64,000 bases of DNA, taken from contig NZ_NETK01000001.1 in assembly GCF_002343915.1 (NCBI RefSeq), forward strand, positions 10,688,001 through 10,752,000. The letters run 5' to 3'. Origin of the DNA: Nannocystis exedens. GTDB taxonomy: Bacteria > Myxococcota_A > Polyangia > Nannocystales > Nannocystaceae. Both the position numbers and the translations under genes were made by a program. The notes under the pieces are model-generated. The model was not told the DNA's origin. It was given only the letters and a program-made list of their open reading frames with translations, and did no database searches. The first letter of the stretch is position 1. Every line of letters begins with the position of its first letter. Positions 8,090 to 16,011 of this stretch are shown piece by piece.

Positions 8090-9598
8090 GTGTATTCTTG
8101 TTTCAAGCGGGTCCTATTCATCGCTGTGTTCGCCGGCCATGTCGGCTGTGACGAGGCGCCGCCGGCGGACGGCGAGGCGGCGCCGACCATCGCCCCCGGC
8201 GCGCCGCAGGCGATCACCGAGGTCGCGGAGTACGACCGGATCGTCGGCGAGGAGGCGAACGAGGCGTTCGCGGGCTTCGCCGGCACCGAGGACGCGCCCG
8301 ATGTCCGGGTGTTCGCGCCCGGCGAGATGTCGCGTCACCTGTCCCCCGAGACAGGCGACATCGCGGCCCCGAGCAAGCCGAGCCTGGCGGCCGGCGAGAT
8401 CGCGGAGCCCGCCGGCTACGGCCACTATTGCAGCATGACCTGGCCGGGCGGCGGCTGGGCCTACGCGTGGGACACGAACGGCGGCGACCCGTGCGGCTAT
8501 CTGACCAGCGAGTTCGGCGCGGGCACGATCCGCAAGGCGGGCCTGTTCTCGGCCGCCGGCGCGAACGAGACGGTGATCTGGTGCGACGGCCAGGCGTGGG
8601 GCCCGGGCGTCTACCGCGGGTTTGGCGGGGCGCCGCTGACGTGGGCGTTCGACGCGTCGGTGGCGGCCGAGCAGCCCAACTGCGTGATGACGGTGTCGCC
8701 GCTCGAGCTGCCGATCTTCGAGCGCTCGCCGGCGACGTTCTCGTGGACCAGCACGGGCGTCGACTTCGCCCGCGAAGGGGCGCCGACCCTCAATACCGGG
8801 TGGTTCGGGGCGGTCGCGCCGTACCTCAACAGCATGGCGACGAAGGTCAACTTCAAGGGCCACGCGATCACCGGCTACATCGACGACCACGACGGCTGGG
8901 ACTGGGGCGTGGCCGAGAACACCGACCTCTATGCGATGACCGACGGGAAGATCATCGTCAGCCGCGATTACCAGACGTCGGCGGTGGTGTGCGCGACGGC
9001 CGAGGCGGCGAAGAAGAAGAACGGCGGCTGCATCAACCGCGACTTCCCGGCGGGCTGGCCGGCGACCTGCACGAGCTGGAGCGACATGAGCGCGTCGTGC
9101 CAGAACGCGATCACGGCCGGCGACTACATCGAGTACCGCAACTCCGGCTGGGACGGCTATCTGCAAGGCGAGGTGTACGTCCGCCACAAGATCGTGGCGT
9201 CGCCGGCGACCTACAACGAGAGCTTCGTGGCCGGCTACTTCCACGTCAAGCGCACGGTCACCCCGGCGGTCGGCACGAACGTCACCAAGAACACGATCAT
9301 CGGCGACGTCGGCAACGGCGGCTGGACGACGGCGCCGCACCTGCACCTCACGGTGATCCGTGAGACGAATGTGGGCACGCCGACGCAGAAGGACCGGTGG
9401 TTCGTCGCCAACGCCGACAACTGCACGTACTGCACCGGCGGCTCCCACGACTTCCACCGCTACGCGATCGATCCGTACGGCTGGCAAGCGCCGCTGCACA
9501 TCGATCCGCGCGGGTGGGTGACCAAGGACGGGGCGATGAGCCCGAAGCTCTGGCAAGCGAACGCGAATCCGCCGGTGGTCGGCGGTTGGGGCGATTGA
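8090..9598 (+). CDS. M23 family metallopeptidase lipoprotein
   Basis: A 502-residue lipoprotein. The GTG at 8090 has a GGAG ribosome site upstream and opens VYSCFKRVLFIAVFAGHVGC, a lipoprotein leader with Cys at residue 20. After a Glu/Ala linker and a domain rich in Trp/Cys (about 110-250) comes the peptidase fold: HDGWDWGV (metal ligands H267 and D271) and PHLHLTV (H417, H419). These are the zinc ligands of lysostaphin/LytM-type endopeptidases that cut peptidoglycan cross-links. An insertion with several Cys lies between the two motifs. A CTGTCC-N4-GACAGG repeat pair (8338-8355) encodes LSPETG in the linker. Likely an extracellular or periplasmic lytic factor. Confidence 0.9.
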   Translation: MYSCFKRVLFIAVFAGHVGCDEAPPADGEAAPTIAPGAPQAITEVAEYDRIVGEEANEAFAGFAGTEDAPDVRVFAPGEMSRHLSPETGDIAAPSKPSLAAGEIAEPAGYGHYCSMTWPGGGWAYAWDTNGGDPCGYLTSEFGAGTIRKAGLFSAAGANETVIWCDGQAWGPGVYRGFGGAPLTWAFDASVAAEQPNCVMTVSPLELPIFERSPATFSWTSTGVDFAREGAPTLNTGWFGAVAPYLNSMATKVNFKGHAITGYIDDHDGWDWGVAENTDLYAMTDGKIIVSRDYQTSAVVCATAEAAKKKNGGCINRDFPAGWPATCTSWSDMSASCQNAITAGDYIEYRNSGWDGYLQGEVYVRHKIVASPATYNESFVAGYFHVKRTVTPAVGTNVTKNTIIGDVGNGGWTTAPHLHLTVIRETNVGTPTQKDRWFVANADNCTYCTGGSHDFHRYAIDPYGWQAPLHIDPRGWVTKDGAMSPKLWQANANPPVVGGWGD

Positions 9599-9636
9599 GC
9601 GAGCGTTGCCCGACACTCGCACGTCCCACGTGTGAC

Positions 9637-9700
9637 GCGGTCCAGGACCGTCTTGCCCGAGGCGGTCCTGGGCCGCGGCGCCCGTTTCTCTGTTCTCTTT
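9637..9700 (+). terminator. Probable Rho-independent terminator after M23 gene
   Basis: CCAGGACCG pairs with CGGTCCTGG across an 11-base loop, extended by GCG/CGC pairs, about 40 bp after the stop. A pyrimidine-rich tract (TTTCTCTGTTCTCTTT) follows. Confidence 0.7.
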
Positions 9701-9835
9701 CTCTCTTTTCGAAGAGGTTGTTCGCGCCGTGGAGCGGGCGCGGTGGCGCTCGAGCCTCGCCCGGGGCCGACGCGCGGGGTCATGACGTTCGCGACGGATC
9801 GGCCGGCGCGCTGCACGATCGGAGGATGATGCGAG

Positions 9836-9863
9836 GGGCATGTTCGAAGGGACATGCTGCGCG
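9836..9863. repeat. 14-bp-period CATG repeat, 2 units (hairpin)
   Basis: GCATGTTCGAAGGGACATGC: cores 14 bp apart, GCATGT/ACATGC stem. It lies between two same-strand genes; the rest of 9701-10156 shows no gene. Confidence 0.8.
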
Positions 9864-10156
9864 GTCTCCGATGCCCGGGCGCGTGAATGGAGATCTCGAA
9901 GGCGTGCCGGCATGATCGCCGCTGCAGGGCGCACGACGCCGGGACGCCGTGGCGTGCAGGCCTCAAGGTGCGTCGCGCCGGCGAGCGGTGGAGCTTCCGT
10001 CCGCGATCGTGGTTCTCGCGGCTGCAGGGGCTTGTGGGCTCACGAACGGTGTTCGTCGCGACGGCGGCAGGAGGCGCGGGGCTTGAACTTTCACCGATCG
10101 CTTCTATAGACCTGCGAACGGGCGTCGGTGATCTGCGCGTCCGGGAGGGCTCGCCG

Positions 10157-10987
10157 ATGCAGGACGCGGACAGCACCCAGATGGACAGGTTCCGCGAGGC
10201 GGTGGCGGCGATCGACGGCGGAGACCTCGATCGGCTGACGCGGCTGCTCGACGCCGATCCGGGGCTGGTGGCGGTGCGCTGCCGCGTCGGCGATTGCTAC
10301 GAGACGGGCTACGTCGCCGGGGCGACGCTGCTGCACCACGTGGCAGGCAACCCCGACCGCGGGCCGCTGCCGGGCAACATCGCCGCGTGCACGCGGCTGC
10401 TGCTCGACCGCGGCAGCGCGGCGTGGGCGGCCCAGGCGACGCTCGAGCTGGTGTTGACGAGCCGGCGGGCGTCCGAGTCCGGGGCGGCGCCGGAGCTCAT
10501 CGACTTGCTGGTCGCGGGCGGAGCCCGGCTCGATCTCGCCGATCCCGATTTGTTGTCGAAGCCGCTGCTGAACCTGGCGCCGGCGACGGCCGAGGAGCTG
10601 GTGGACCGGGGCGCGCAGATCGACGTGCGCCACGCGGCGGCGCTCGGGCGCATCGACACGCTGACCGATCTGCTCAGCCCGGAGCTCGACCGCGAGGCGC
10701 TGGCCGAGGCGCTGGCGTACGCATGCATCCGCGAGCAACACCTGGCCGCGGCGCTGCTGCTGGGCTGCGGCGCGGAGGGCGACCGTCTGGTGCGCCCGGG
10801 CGGGCAGCCGCCGCGCACGCCGCTGCACGAGGCGGCCCGGCGCGGGCACGTGGGGGTGGTCGAACGACTGCTGGCCCACGGGGCCGATCCGGAGGTGAGA
10901 GACGGGCGCTGGGGCGGGACGGCCGCGGACTGGGCGGAGCTCGGGGGCTACCCGGAGCTGGCGCGCCGGCTGCGGCGCGCTTCATGA
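10157..10987 (+). CDS. Ankyrin-repeat protein
   Basis: A 276-residue protein; ATG 10157 is preceded by GGGAGGG at good spacing, and upstream sequence is non-protein-like. N-terminal and central parts are helical pairs (DRLTRLLDADPGLV, ELIDLLVAGGARLDLAD, ELVDRGAQIDVRHAAALG). The C-terminus has a textbook ankyrin repeat, TPLHEAARRGHVGVVERLLA followed by HGADPEVRDGRWGG. Ankyrin repeats bind proteins; no enzyme domain or signal peptide is seen, so it is probably a cytoplasmic interaction protein. A seven-unit repeat array begins 12 bp after the stop. Confidence 0.85.
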   Translation: MQDADSTQMDRFREAVAAIDGGDLDRLTRLLDADPGLVAVRCRVGDCYETGYVAGATLLHHVAGNPDRGPLPGNIAACTRLLLDRGSAAWAAQATLELVLTSRRASESGAAPELIDLLVAGGARLDLADPDLLSKPLLNLAPATAEELVDRGAQIDVRHAAALGRIDTLTDLLSPELDREALAEALAYACIREQHLAAALLLGCGAEGDRLVRPGGQPPRTPLHEAARRGHVGVVERLLAHGADPEVRDGRWGGTAADWAELGGYPELARRLRRAS

Positions 10988-10999
10988 GATGGTTTAAAA

Positions 11000-11097
11000 G
11001 GACATGCTGGATCGACCCTGTCTCATTGGACATGGACTCATGGCATGCTCGGAGAGGCATGGCGATCGGAGCATGTTCTCCTGGACATGAGCGGACC
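11000..11097. repeat. 14-bp-period CATG repeat array, 7 units
   Basis: Core positions 11004, 11018, 11032, 11045, 11059, 11073 and 11087: spacing 14, 14, 13, 14, 14, 14. Cores are CATG except CCTG in unit 2. It lies just after the ankyrin gene. The remaining 240 bp up to the next gene show nothing further. Confidence 0.9.
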
Positions 11098-11339
11098 CTG
11101 GACGGCGCGGGCCCGGGGCGTCGGCTGGCGGAGGACGGATGAGGGCGCGAGCGACCGGATCGGCGCGGCGGGCCGGAACGGTCCGGTCCGCTCGGTCACG
11201 GGCTCGGGGGCTCTGCGGGCGGGGGTTTTGGGGCGGGATCGGCCGCTCCGCGCCGACGGCGTTCAGGGCTCGTCGGAGGCGCGCTGGCCGGTCGATACGC
11301 TCGCGCGCTCGCCGGCCGAGTGTTACCCTCGGCATCCTC

Positions 11340-11669
11340 ATGGCCCGCGCCGCCTTTCTTCTGTTGCCCGTCCTGCTCCTCGGGTGCGCCCAGTCGGGCG
11401 CCACGCAGGCGCCGCCGGTGTCGCTCGACGCGACGAGCGGGCCGGTGTCGCGGCCCAAGCCGGTGACGACGCCGAGCGACCGCGACGCAGACCGCGTGCC
11501 GGATGCCGTCGACGCGTGCCCCGATCAGGCCGGCGGGCCGCGGGACGGCTGCCCGGTGGTCGACCGCGACGGGGACGGGATCTCCGACCGCTTCGACAAG
11601 TGCCCCGACGTGCCCGAAGTCCGCGATGGCCGGGCCGACGGCGACGGCTGCCCGGCGCAGAGCCAGTGA
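11340..11669 (+). CDS. Small lipoprotein with thrombospondin type-3 calcium repeats
   Basis: A 109-residue protein. MARAAFLLLPVLLLGCAQSG is a clear lipoprotein signal with Cys at residue 17. After a Pro/Thr linker, two acidic repeats follow: DRDADRVPDAVDACPD and DRDGDGISDRFDKCPD. These are the DxDxDGxxD calcium-binding repeats found in linkers before OmpA domains, but here the protein ends without one (DGDGCPAQSQ). It may be a stand-alone calcium-binding surface lipoprotein, or the front part of a lost OmpA-type protein. Confidence 0.8.
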   Translation: MARAAFLLLPVLLLGCAQSGATQAPPVSLDATSGPVSRPKPVTTPSDRDADRVPDAVDACPDQAGGPRDGCPVVDRDGDGISDRFDKCPDVPEVRDGRADGDGCPAQSQ

Positions 11670-11735
11670 GCAGAGCGCCGCGGAGGAGGACCTTTTCCGG
11701 CGTGAGTCGCGGCGGGGTCGTCGGGGCGGCCGTGG

Positions 11736-11884
11736 AGCTGGCGCGAAGGACAGGTTGCTCGCGCGCTCCCGGCGGGTGTCGTCATACGAACGGGAATCGT
11801 GACCTGAACGGGTCCGGTCGCTGCCGGGGCGGAGGGTTCGCGCGCTGAGCTGCGGCAGCGAGCGACTGGCCCGAAGGTCAGGTT
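11736..11884. repeat. Two degenerate 14-bp-spaced CTGG/CAGG pairs
   Basis: GCTGGCGCGAAGGACAGG (cores 11738/11752) and ACTGGCCCGAAGGTCAGG (cores 11866/11880) share the spacing and the CGAAGG spacer with the arrays. They lie in the convergent gap 11670-11927, which holds no gene. Confidence 0.5.
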
Positions 11885-11927
11885 CAATGCGCCGCCCCCG
11901 GCGGCGGTCGGCTCGCGGGCGATGACA

Positions 11928-12194
11928 TCAGTCGGCGCGCTCGAGGCCGTCGACCGCGCCGTCGCAGGAGGGGTTGTCGTCGACGTCCCACTCGTCGTCG
12001 GCGGCGCCGTGCTCGCAAGCCCGGGCGTCGTCGCAGCCGCCGCGGCACGGGACGCCGTCGGGCTCGTCATGGAGCTCGCCGGCCTCGAGCCAGCGGCGGG
12101 TCCGGCCGTCGTCCGACGGGTGCTCTTCGAGGCAACAACCACCCGCGAGCGCTGCGCTCGCCAGGATCCACGTCGACCATCCTTCGCGCTGCAT
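11928..12194 (-). CDS. Small Cys-rich putative lipoprotein
   Basis: An 88-residue minus-strand gene. The ATG at 12194 is preceded by AGGGAGA at ribosome-site distance. MQREGWSTWILASAALAGGC looks like a lipoprotein leader with tandem Cys after it. The mature peptide is very acidic with scattered Cys (CRGGCDDARAC, NPSCDGAVDGLERAD). Third-position GC is high, like real genes here. No family recognised. Confidence 0.55.
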   Translation of the reverse strand: MQREGWSTWILASAALAGGCCLEEHPSDDGRTRRWLEAGELHDEPDGVPCRGGCDDARACEHGAADDEWDVDDNPSCDGAVDGLERAD

Positions 12195-12324
12195 TCACAC
12201 GTCTCCCTACGTCCTCCGAGGATGCAGGTCCCGTCGAGCTCGACCAGTCAAGTCGCCATCAATTCGCCGCAGGAGCGCAGTGCTCGCGACGCCGGGCTGC
12301 GGCGCCCGGCGCGGCCGAATACAA

Positions 12325-12352
12325 AGGATGTCCCCGAGGACATGTCGGAGGA
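12325..12352. repeat. 14-bp-period repeat, 2 units
   Basis: GGATGTCCCCGAGGACATGTC: ATG cores at 12328 and 12342, forming an inverted repeat with loop CCGA. It sits between two minus-strand genes. Confidence 0.7.
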
Positions 12353-12430
12353 CGCGAGGCGCGAGGGTCGGCGAGGAGACGCGCGCCGCGCCGGACGAGC
12401 TGCGGCCGATGCTCCCGCGCGGTCAGGCGA

Positions 12431-12600
12431 GGGCGGGCGAGCGAGCAGGGGGATGGGCGCGGGGAGCGGTGAACAATTTTGCATCGACCGCTCACGCGGT
12501 GACGCGCGGGCGGTCGCCGGGGAGGCGGCGACGCGGGCGAGCGAGCGGCGGTCTCGCCCGCGGGGAGCGATGAACGAATTCGGTTCGACCGCTCATGCGG
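12431..12600. repeat. Imperfect direct repeat of about 70 bp, offset about 100 bp
   Basis: The best-conserved parts are 12458-12499 and 12559-12600. Both read CGCGGGGAGCGRTGAAC, an AT-rich centre, then TCGACCGCTCAYGCGG. Each copy is preceded by CGGGCGAGCGAGC. The second copy runs into the last codons and stop of the gene at 12593, so one copy was probably made by duplicating that gene end. Confidence 0.7.
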
Positions 12601-13267
12601 CCAGCGGCGGGGCCGTCATCGAGGGGATGAGGGCGGTGAAGATCTGGGCGAAGGCGACGAACACGCGATCGATCAGGGCGAGGGCCTCGGCGCGCTCGGC
12701 CGCTTCAAAGTGGAGCGCGTTGAGCTCGCGGGCGACGTGCTCGTCGTGGAGCTCGTGGTCGTCCTCGACGGCGAGGTGACGGCCGTCGAAGTACTGCAGG
12801 CGATCGACGCAGCCCGAGGCGCGGACGTGGGCGGCGAAGCGGCTGAAGCCGACCTTGGCGGCGGCCTCGAGGGCGTCGACGAGGACGACGCGCAGGCGGT
12901 CGTCGGAGAGGCGGAAGACCTCGGCGGCGATCGCCAGAGCGCCGGCGCGGGCGTCGGCGAACTCCGGCGCGAACAGCTCGTCGAGGGGGACGGGGGCGCC
13001 GAAGATCTCGAGCAGGTCGGCGTGGAACCACTTCTCGTGGCCGCGATCCTCCTCGCAGTGACGCACCAGCAGGGCCCGCAGCCGGGGCTCGCGCGCGAGG
13101 TCGGCGTTGAGGCGAATGATGTCCTGGAACACGTAGACCCAGAACGACAGGCCGCGGGCGAACGCGAGGGCGTGCCGCAGCTCGCTCGTCGGTCGCAGGA
13201 GGGCGAAGAAGGGGTGGCGCGCGAACTGGTCGGCGCGGTGCTTCAGGTGCGAGCGGACGTGGTGCAT
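12593..13267 (-). CDS. Heme-oxygenase-like diiron (iron-containing redox) family protein
   Basis: A 224-residue all-helical protein. Helices carry HCEEDRGHEKWFHADLLEIFG (about 69-89) and, near the C-terminus, YFDGRHLAVEDDHELHDEHV, giving the E-x6-H and E/D/H-rich pattern of heme-oxygenase-like diiron proteins (iron-containing redox enzyme family). Members bind two iron atoms and oxidise small metabolites or cut C-C bonds. The substrate is unknown and no partner gene is adjacent. No signal peptide. Confidence 0.75.
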   Translation of the reverse strand: MHHVRSHLKHRADQFARHPFFALLRPTSELRHALAFARGLSFWVYVFQDIIRLNADLAREPRLRALLVRHCEEDRGHEKWFHADLLEIFGAPVPLDELFAPEFADARAGALAIAAEVFRLSDDRLRVVLVDALEAAAKVGFSRFAAHVRASGCVDRLQYFDGRHLAVEDDHELHDEHVARELNALHFEAAERAEALALIDRVFVAFAQIFTALIPSMTAPPLAA

Positions 13268-13737
13268 GGAAGATCGCTCAGGGGAAGAGGTCGAGACGAC
13301 GCGCGAAGGCCGTCGTCCCTCTCGGGTTGCTGCGCCGGCGCGACGAGGGGATCACGGCGAGATGCGCCGCGCATGCTCACGACGCGACGGTGCAACCCGT
13401 GGGCGGCCCGAGGCGACATCTGCCGGCAGGTGGCACGCGCGGCCTGTCGTGTGGGGTCGTATCGGCGAGGCGAGCGGGGCGCATCCTTCGGTGTCGCGCG
13501 GGCTCGCGTTGGGTGAAAGTCCCGGCCGTCGCGGGCCAGGATCCTGGGTCTGACGCGATCGTCTGCGGAGGCGCTGCACGTCGAGCGTGCCTCGGCATGG
13601 CGCGCGGGCTCGGCTCGACGTGGTTCGGCGTCGTAGTCGCGGAGTGTCGGTTTTCACCAGCATGGGACCCCGGCCTTCTCACGACCTTTCCCCTTTTGTT
13701 CGCCCTGCGTGACGAGGGATCATGCTCGCGCGCGCGA

Positions 13738-13852
13738 GCGGGATCCAGTTTTCGGCGGACGGGTGAACGAGAGTTTCTGGCGACTGCGGAACGACTCGCC
13801 CTCGATGACGAGGTCGTAGGCGTTGCTGGTGAAGCGACCGGGTCGCGCCGGA
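13738..13852 (-). pseudogene. Relic of IstB-like (IS21-type) transposition ATPase, C-terminal end
   Basis: The minus strand reads PGRFTSNAYDLVIEGESFRSRQKLS, then diverges. The pattern R-x-x-SNAY-x-x-x-x-x-GES-x-R is the usual C-terminal end of IstB helper ATPases (R-L-x-HNAY-x-I-x-L-x-GES-x-R). No Walker motifs or istA partner remain, so only a fragment survives. The assignment rests on one motif. Confidence 0.45.
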
Positions 13853-13873
13853 GGTCCGATGTCTGCGGCTTGA

Positions 13874-13901
13874 GAGCATGTCCTTCGGGACATGCCGGCG
13901 T
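13874..13901. repeat. 14-bp-period CATG repeat, 2 units (UUCG-type hairpin)
   Basis: GCATGTCCTTCGGGACATGC: a perfect stem CATGTCC/GGACATG around TTCG, a C-UUCG-G tetraloop if transcribed. Confidence 0.8.
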
Positions 13902-14174
13902 CGGCGAGCGGCGCGTGCGCTCCGAGCTGCTCGCGTGCGGTCGGCCCGGGCCGACAGGGCTCGACGCGTCGCCGCGGGCTCGCGCGGCCGCGAACAGAAA
14001 GACGGCTGTTTGCGCCGGAACCGGCCCCCGGGGGCCGTCCATGCGGAATCGCCGCACGGCGCGGACGTCGGGGGGCCGACACGGACGCCATGCCTCTCGC
14101 GCCGCCGAGCGCGTCGAGGTCGGCGGGATCGCAGGAGACCCGGCTCGGCACGGTTCGTGGAAGACGGGGGTCGC

Positions 14175-15308
14175 ATGCCCATGATTGATAGTTGGACCCG
14201 TATCGCCGAGGGCGCCGTGCTGGCGAGCACGTGCGCCCTCGTGTTTTGTCTGCCCCGCCTCGCCGACGCCTGCGGCGCTTCGCCGGCCGAGCTGCACGAG
14301 AGCGTGCCGGCCGACGGCGAGACCTATCCGGCCAACGCGGCGCTGCTGTTCTGGGGCGACGCCATCTCGGTCGACAAGGTGACGGTGACGGTCGACGGCG
14401 AGCCGGCGGCGCTCGTGCCGGCGGCGTTCGCCGAGGGGCTGGCCCCGCTGGCGGTGAAGGTCGAACCGGAGCCGCAGCCGGGCCAGACGGTGGTCGTCGC
14501 GGGCGAGTTCTGCGCCGAGAACGACGGCTGTCCGGCGTCGATCACGTTCACTGCCGGTGAACCGGATGTCGCCGCGCCGGCGACGCTCGCCGAGGCGTCG
14601 TTCTTCGCGGTGCTCGAGCACGCGCCGTTCCAGTTCACGTCGGGCTGCGATCAGTGGGAAATCGCGCAGACGATGTACGTCCACCTCGAGCAGCCGGCCC
14701 CGGCGGCCGGCGAGGCGCTGGTGCTGTTCGAGGTGACGTGGGACGGGGGCGAGGAGCTGGGCGGGAGCGGGATCCGCCGGGTCGCGCGCGGGCTGGAGCC
14801 GACGACGATCGTGCCGGTCGCGCTCAACAGCGGGACGCTCGGCGCCGCCGACGTGCGCACCGACGTGTGCCTCGAGGTGGTGGCCCGTGACGCGGCCGGC
14901 AACGCGGCGGCTCCGTTCGAGCTGTGCCCGCCGTGCTTCATGCGCGTCGACGAGGCGCCGCTGGCGGACGGGTCGACGCTGCCGCCCGAGCCGCTGTGGA
15001 CCGAGGCCGACGCGGTGCCGGGCAGCGCCTGCGCGCCGGCGACGGAGACGACCGGCGACGCCTCGACGGGCGGAGAGGAGCCGACGGGCGGCGAGGACAG
15101 CGAGAGCGGCGAGGCGCCGACGACCGGGGCGACCGGCGAGACCGGCGACAGCAGCGAGACCGGGGCGCAGGAGGAGACCAGCGACAGCGCCACCGGCGGC
15201 GAGAACGACCCCGACAAGGGCTGCGCGTGCAACAGCGACGGCCAGGGCGGGCTCGGCTCGCTGCTGCTGCTGGGGCTCGGGCTGATCGGGGTGCGCCGGC
15301 GGCGGTGA
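14175..15308 (+). CDS. Exported protein with MYXO-CTERM tail
   Basis: A 377-residue protein (an alternative ATG is two codons later). The leader WTRIAEGAVLASTCALVFCL is followed by CGASPAELHESVPADG and two or three beta-rich Ig-like or SbsA-like domains (about 35-270) with paired Cys. A Thr/Ser/Glu/Gly-rich stalk (about 285-345) precedes KGCACNSDGQGGLG, a membrane helix and RRRR. This is the MYXO-CTERM sorting signal, predicted to be cut by a myxosortase so that the protein is displayed on the outer membrane or secreted. No myxosortase gene is in the window. Confidence 0.85.
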   Translation: MPMIDSWTRIAEGAVLASTCALVFCLPRLADACGASPAELHESVPADGETYPANAALLFWGDAISVDKVTVTVDGEPAALVPAAFAEGLAPLAVKVEPEPQPGQTVVVAGEFCAENDGCPASITFTAGEPDVAAPATLAEASFFAVLEHAPFQFTSGCDQWEIAQTMYVHLEQPAPAAGEALVLFEVTWDGGEELGGSGIRRVARGLEPTTIVPVALNSGTLGAADVRTDVCLEVVARDAAGNAAAPFELCPPCFMRVDEAPLADGSTLPPEPLWTEADAVPGSACAPATETTGDASTGGEEPTGGEDSESGEAPTTGATGETGDSSETGAQEETSDSATGGENDPDKGCACNSDGQGGLGSLLLLGLGLIGVRRRR

Positions 15309-15343
15309 CGGGCGGTCGAGCGGCGCCACGACGGCGTCGTGAG

Positions 15344-15425
15344 GGACATGCCCCGCGCGACATGCTCGATCGAGCATGTCGCGCGGGGCCTGTCGCGAGG
15401 GCATGTGCGAATGGTCAGGCCGTGA
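15344..15425. repeat. 14-bp-period repeat array, 6 units
   Basis: Cores at 15348, 15362, 15376, 15390, 15403 and 15417 (steps 14, 14, 14, 13, 14): CATG, CATG, CATG, CCTG, CATG, CAGG. It starts about 36 bp after the MYXO-CTERM gene stop. Units 1-4 also form a longer palindrome CCCCGCGCGACATGCTCGAT with its complement. Confidence 0.9.
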
Positions 15426-15618
15426 GCGTCGACGGCGATCCGTGCGCGGGTTCTCTGGGGCGGTATGGGGGAATCGGGCCGCGGACCGCTGCTCGGCGCC
15501 GGCCCCGGAGTTTTTTTTCGGTTATCGTCGCGGCGATGTCGAGAACCCGTCGTCGGCTCCGACGAGTCGGTGCATGCGCACCGATCCCCGGGGCGCACCC
15601 ACCGAGAGGGAGCCGAAC

Positions 15619-16011
15619 ATGAAGTACATGATGATGATGAACACCCCGGCCGGGCCGTACCAGATCGAGGGCTGGACGCAGGAGGACTTCCGCGCGCACG
15701 TCGCGTTCATGAAGGACTTCGCGGCCAGGCTGCGCGAGTCGGGCGAGCTGGTGGCCGCCGAGGGGCTCGCGGGGCCCGACCAGGCCAAGCGGGTGCGCGC
15801 CGGCAAGGACGGCCAGCCGATCACCGACGGGGTGTTCCCCGAGTCCAAGGAGTTCCTGGCCGGCTACTGGATCGTCGACGTCGACAGCCCCGAGCGCGCC
15901 TACCAGCTCGCGGCGCAGGCGTCGGCGGCTCCCGGACCCGGCGGGGCGCCGCTCAACCTGGCGATCGAGGTGCGGCAGGTGATGTCCGCGCCGTCCCCCG
16001 ACGGCCCGTGA
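15619..16011 (+). CDS. YCII-family (DGPF-type) protein, ECF42 partner
   Basis: A 130-residue protein starting MKYMMMMNTPAGPYQIEGWT; ATG 15619 has GAGGGAG upstream. It has the alpha-beta ferredoxin-like YCII fold, with the family DGPFxExKE motif appearing as DGVFPESKEFLAGYWIVDVDS (Pro replaced by Val). Its stop overlaps the start of the sigma factor (GTGA at 16008-16011). YCII proteins of this subtype are encoded beside ECF42 sigma factors. Their biochemical role is unclear. Confidence 0.9.
   Translation: MKYMMMMNTPAGPYQIEGWTQEDFRAHVAFMKDFAARLRESGELVAAEGLAGPDQAKRVRAGKDGQPITDGVFPESKEFLAGYWIVDVDSPERAYQLAAQASAAPGPGGAPLNLAIEVRQVMSAPSPDGP

Larger units (their letters stand above)
13268..14174. other. 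Long divergent intergenic region with a transposon relic
   Basis: About 900 bp without an intact gene. It holds an IstB-like fragment and one repeat hairpin, annotated separately. The rest shows only low-complexity Arg/Pro/Ala shadow reading frames and lower third-position bias. Confidence 0.5.

Noticed and set aside
15505..15520. T-run near 15511 as a Rho-independent terminator
   Set aside because: No convincing stem directly before it; it may be promoter-related sequence of the YCII operon.
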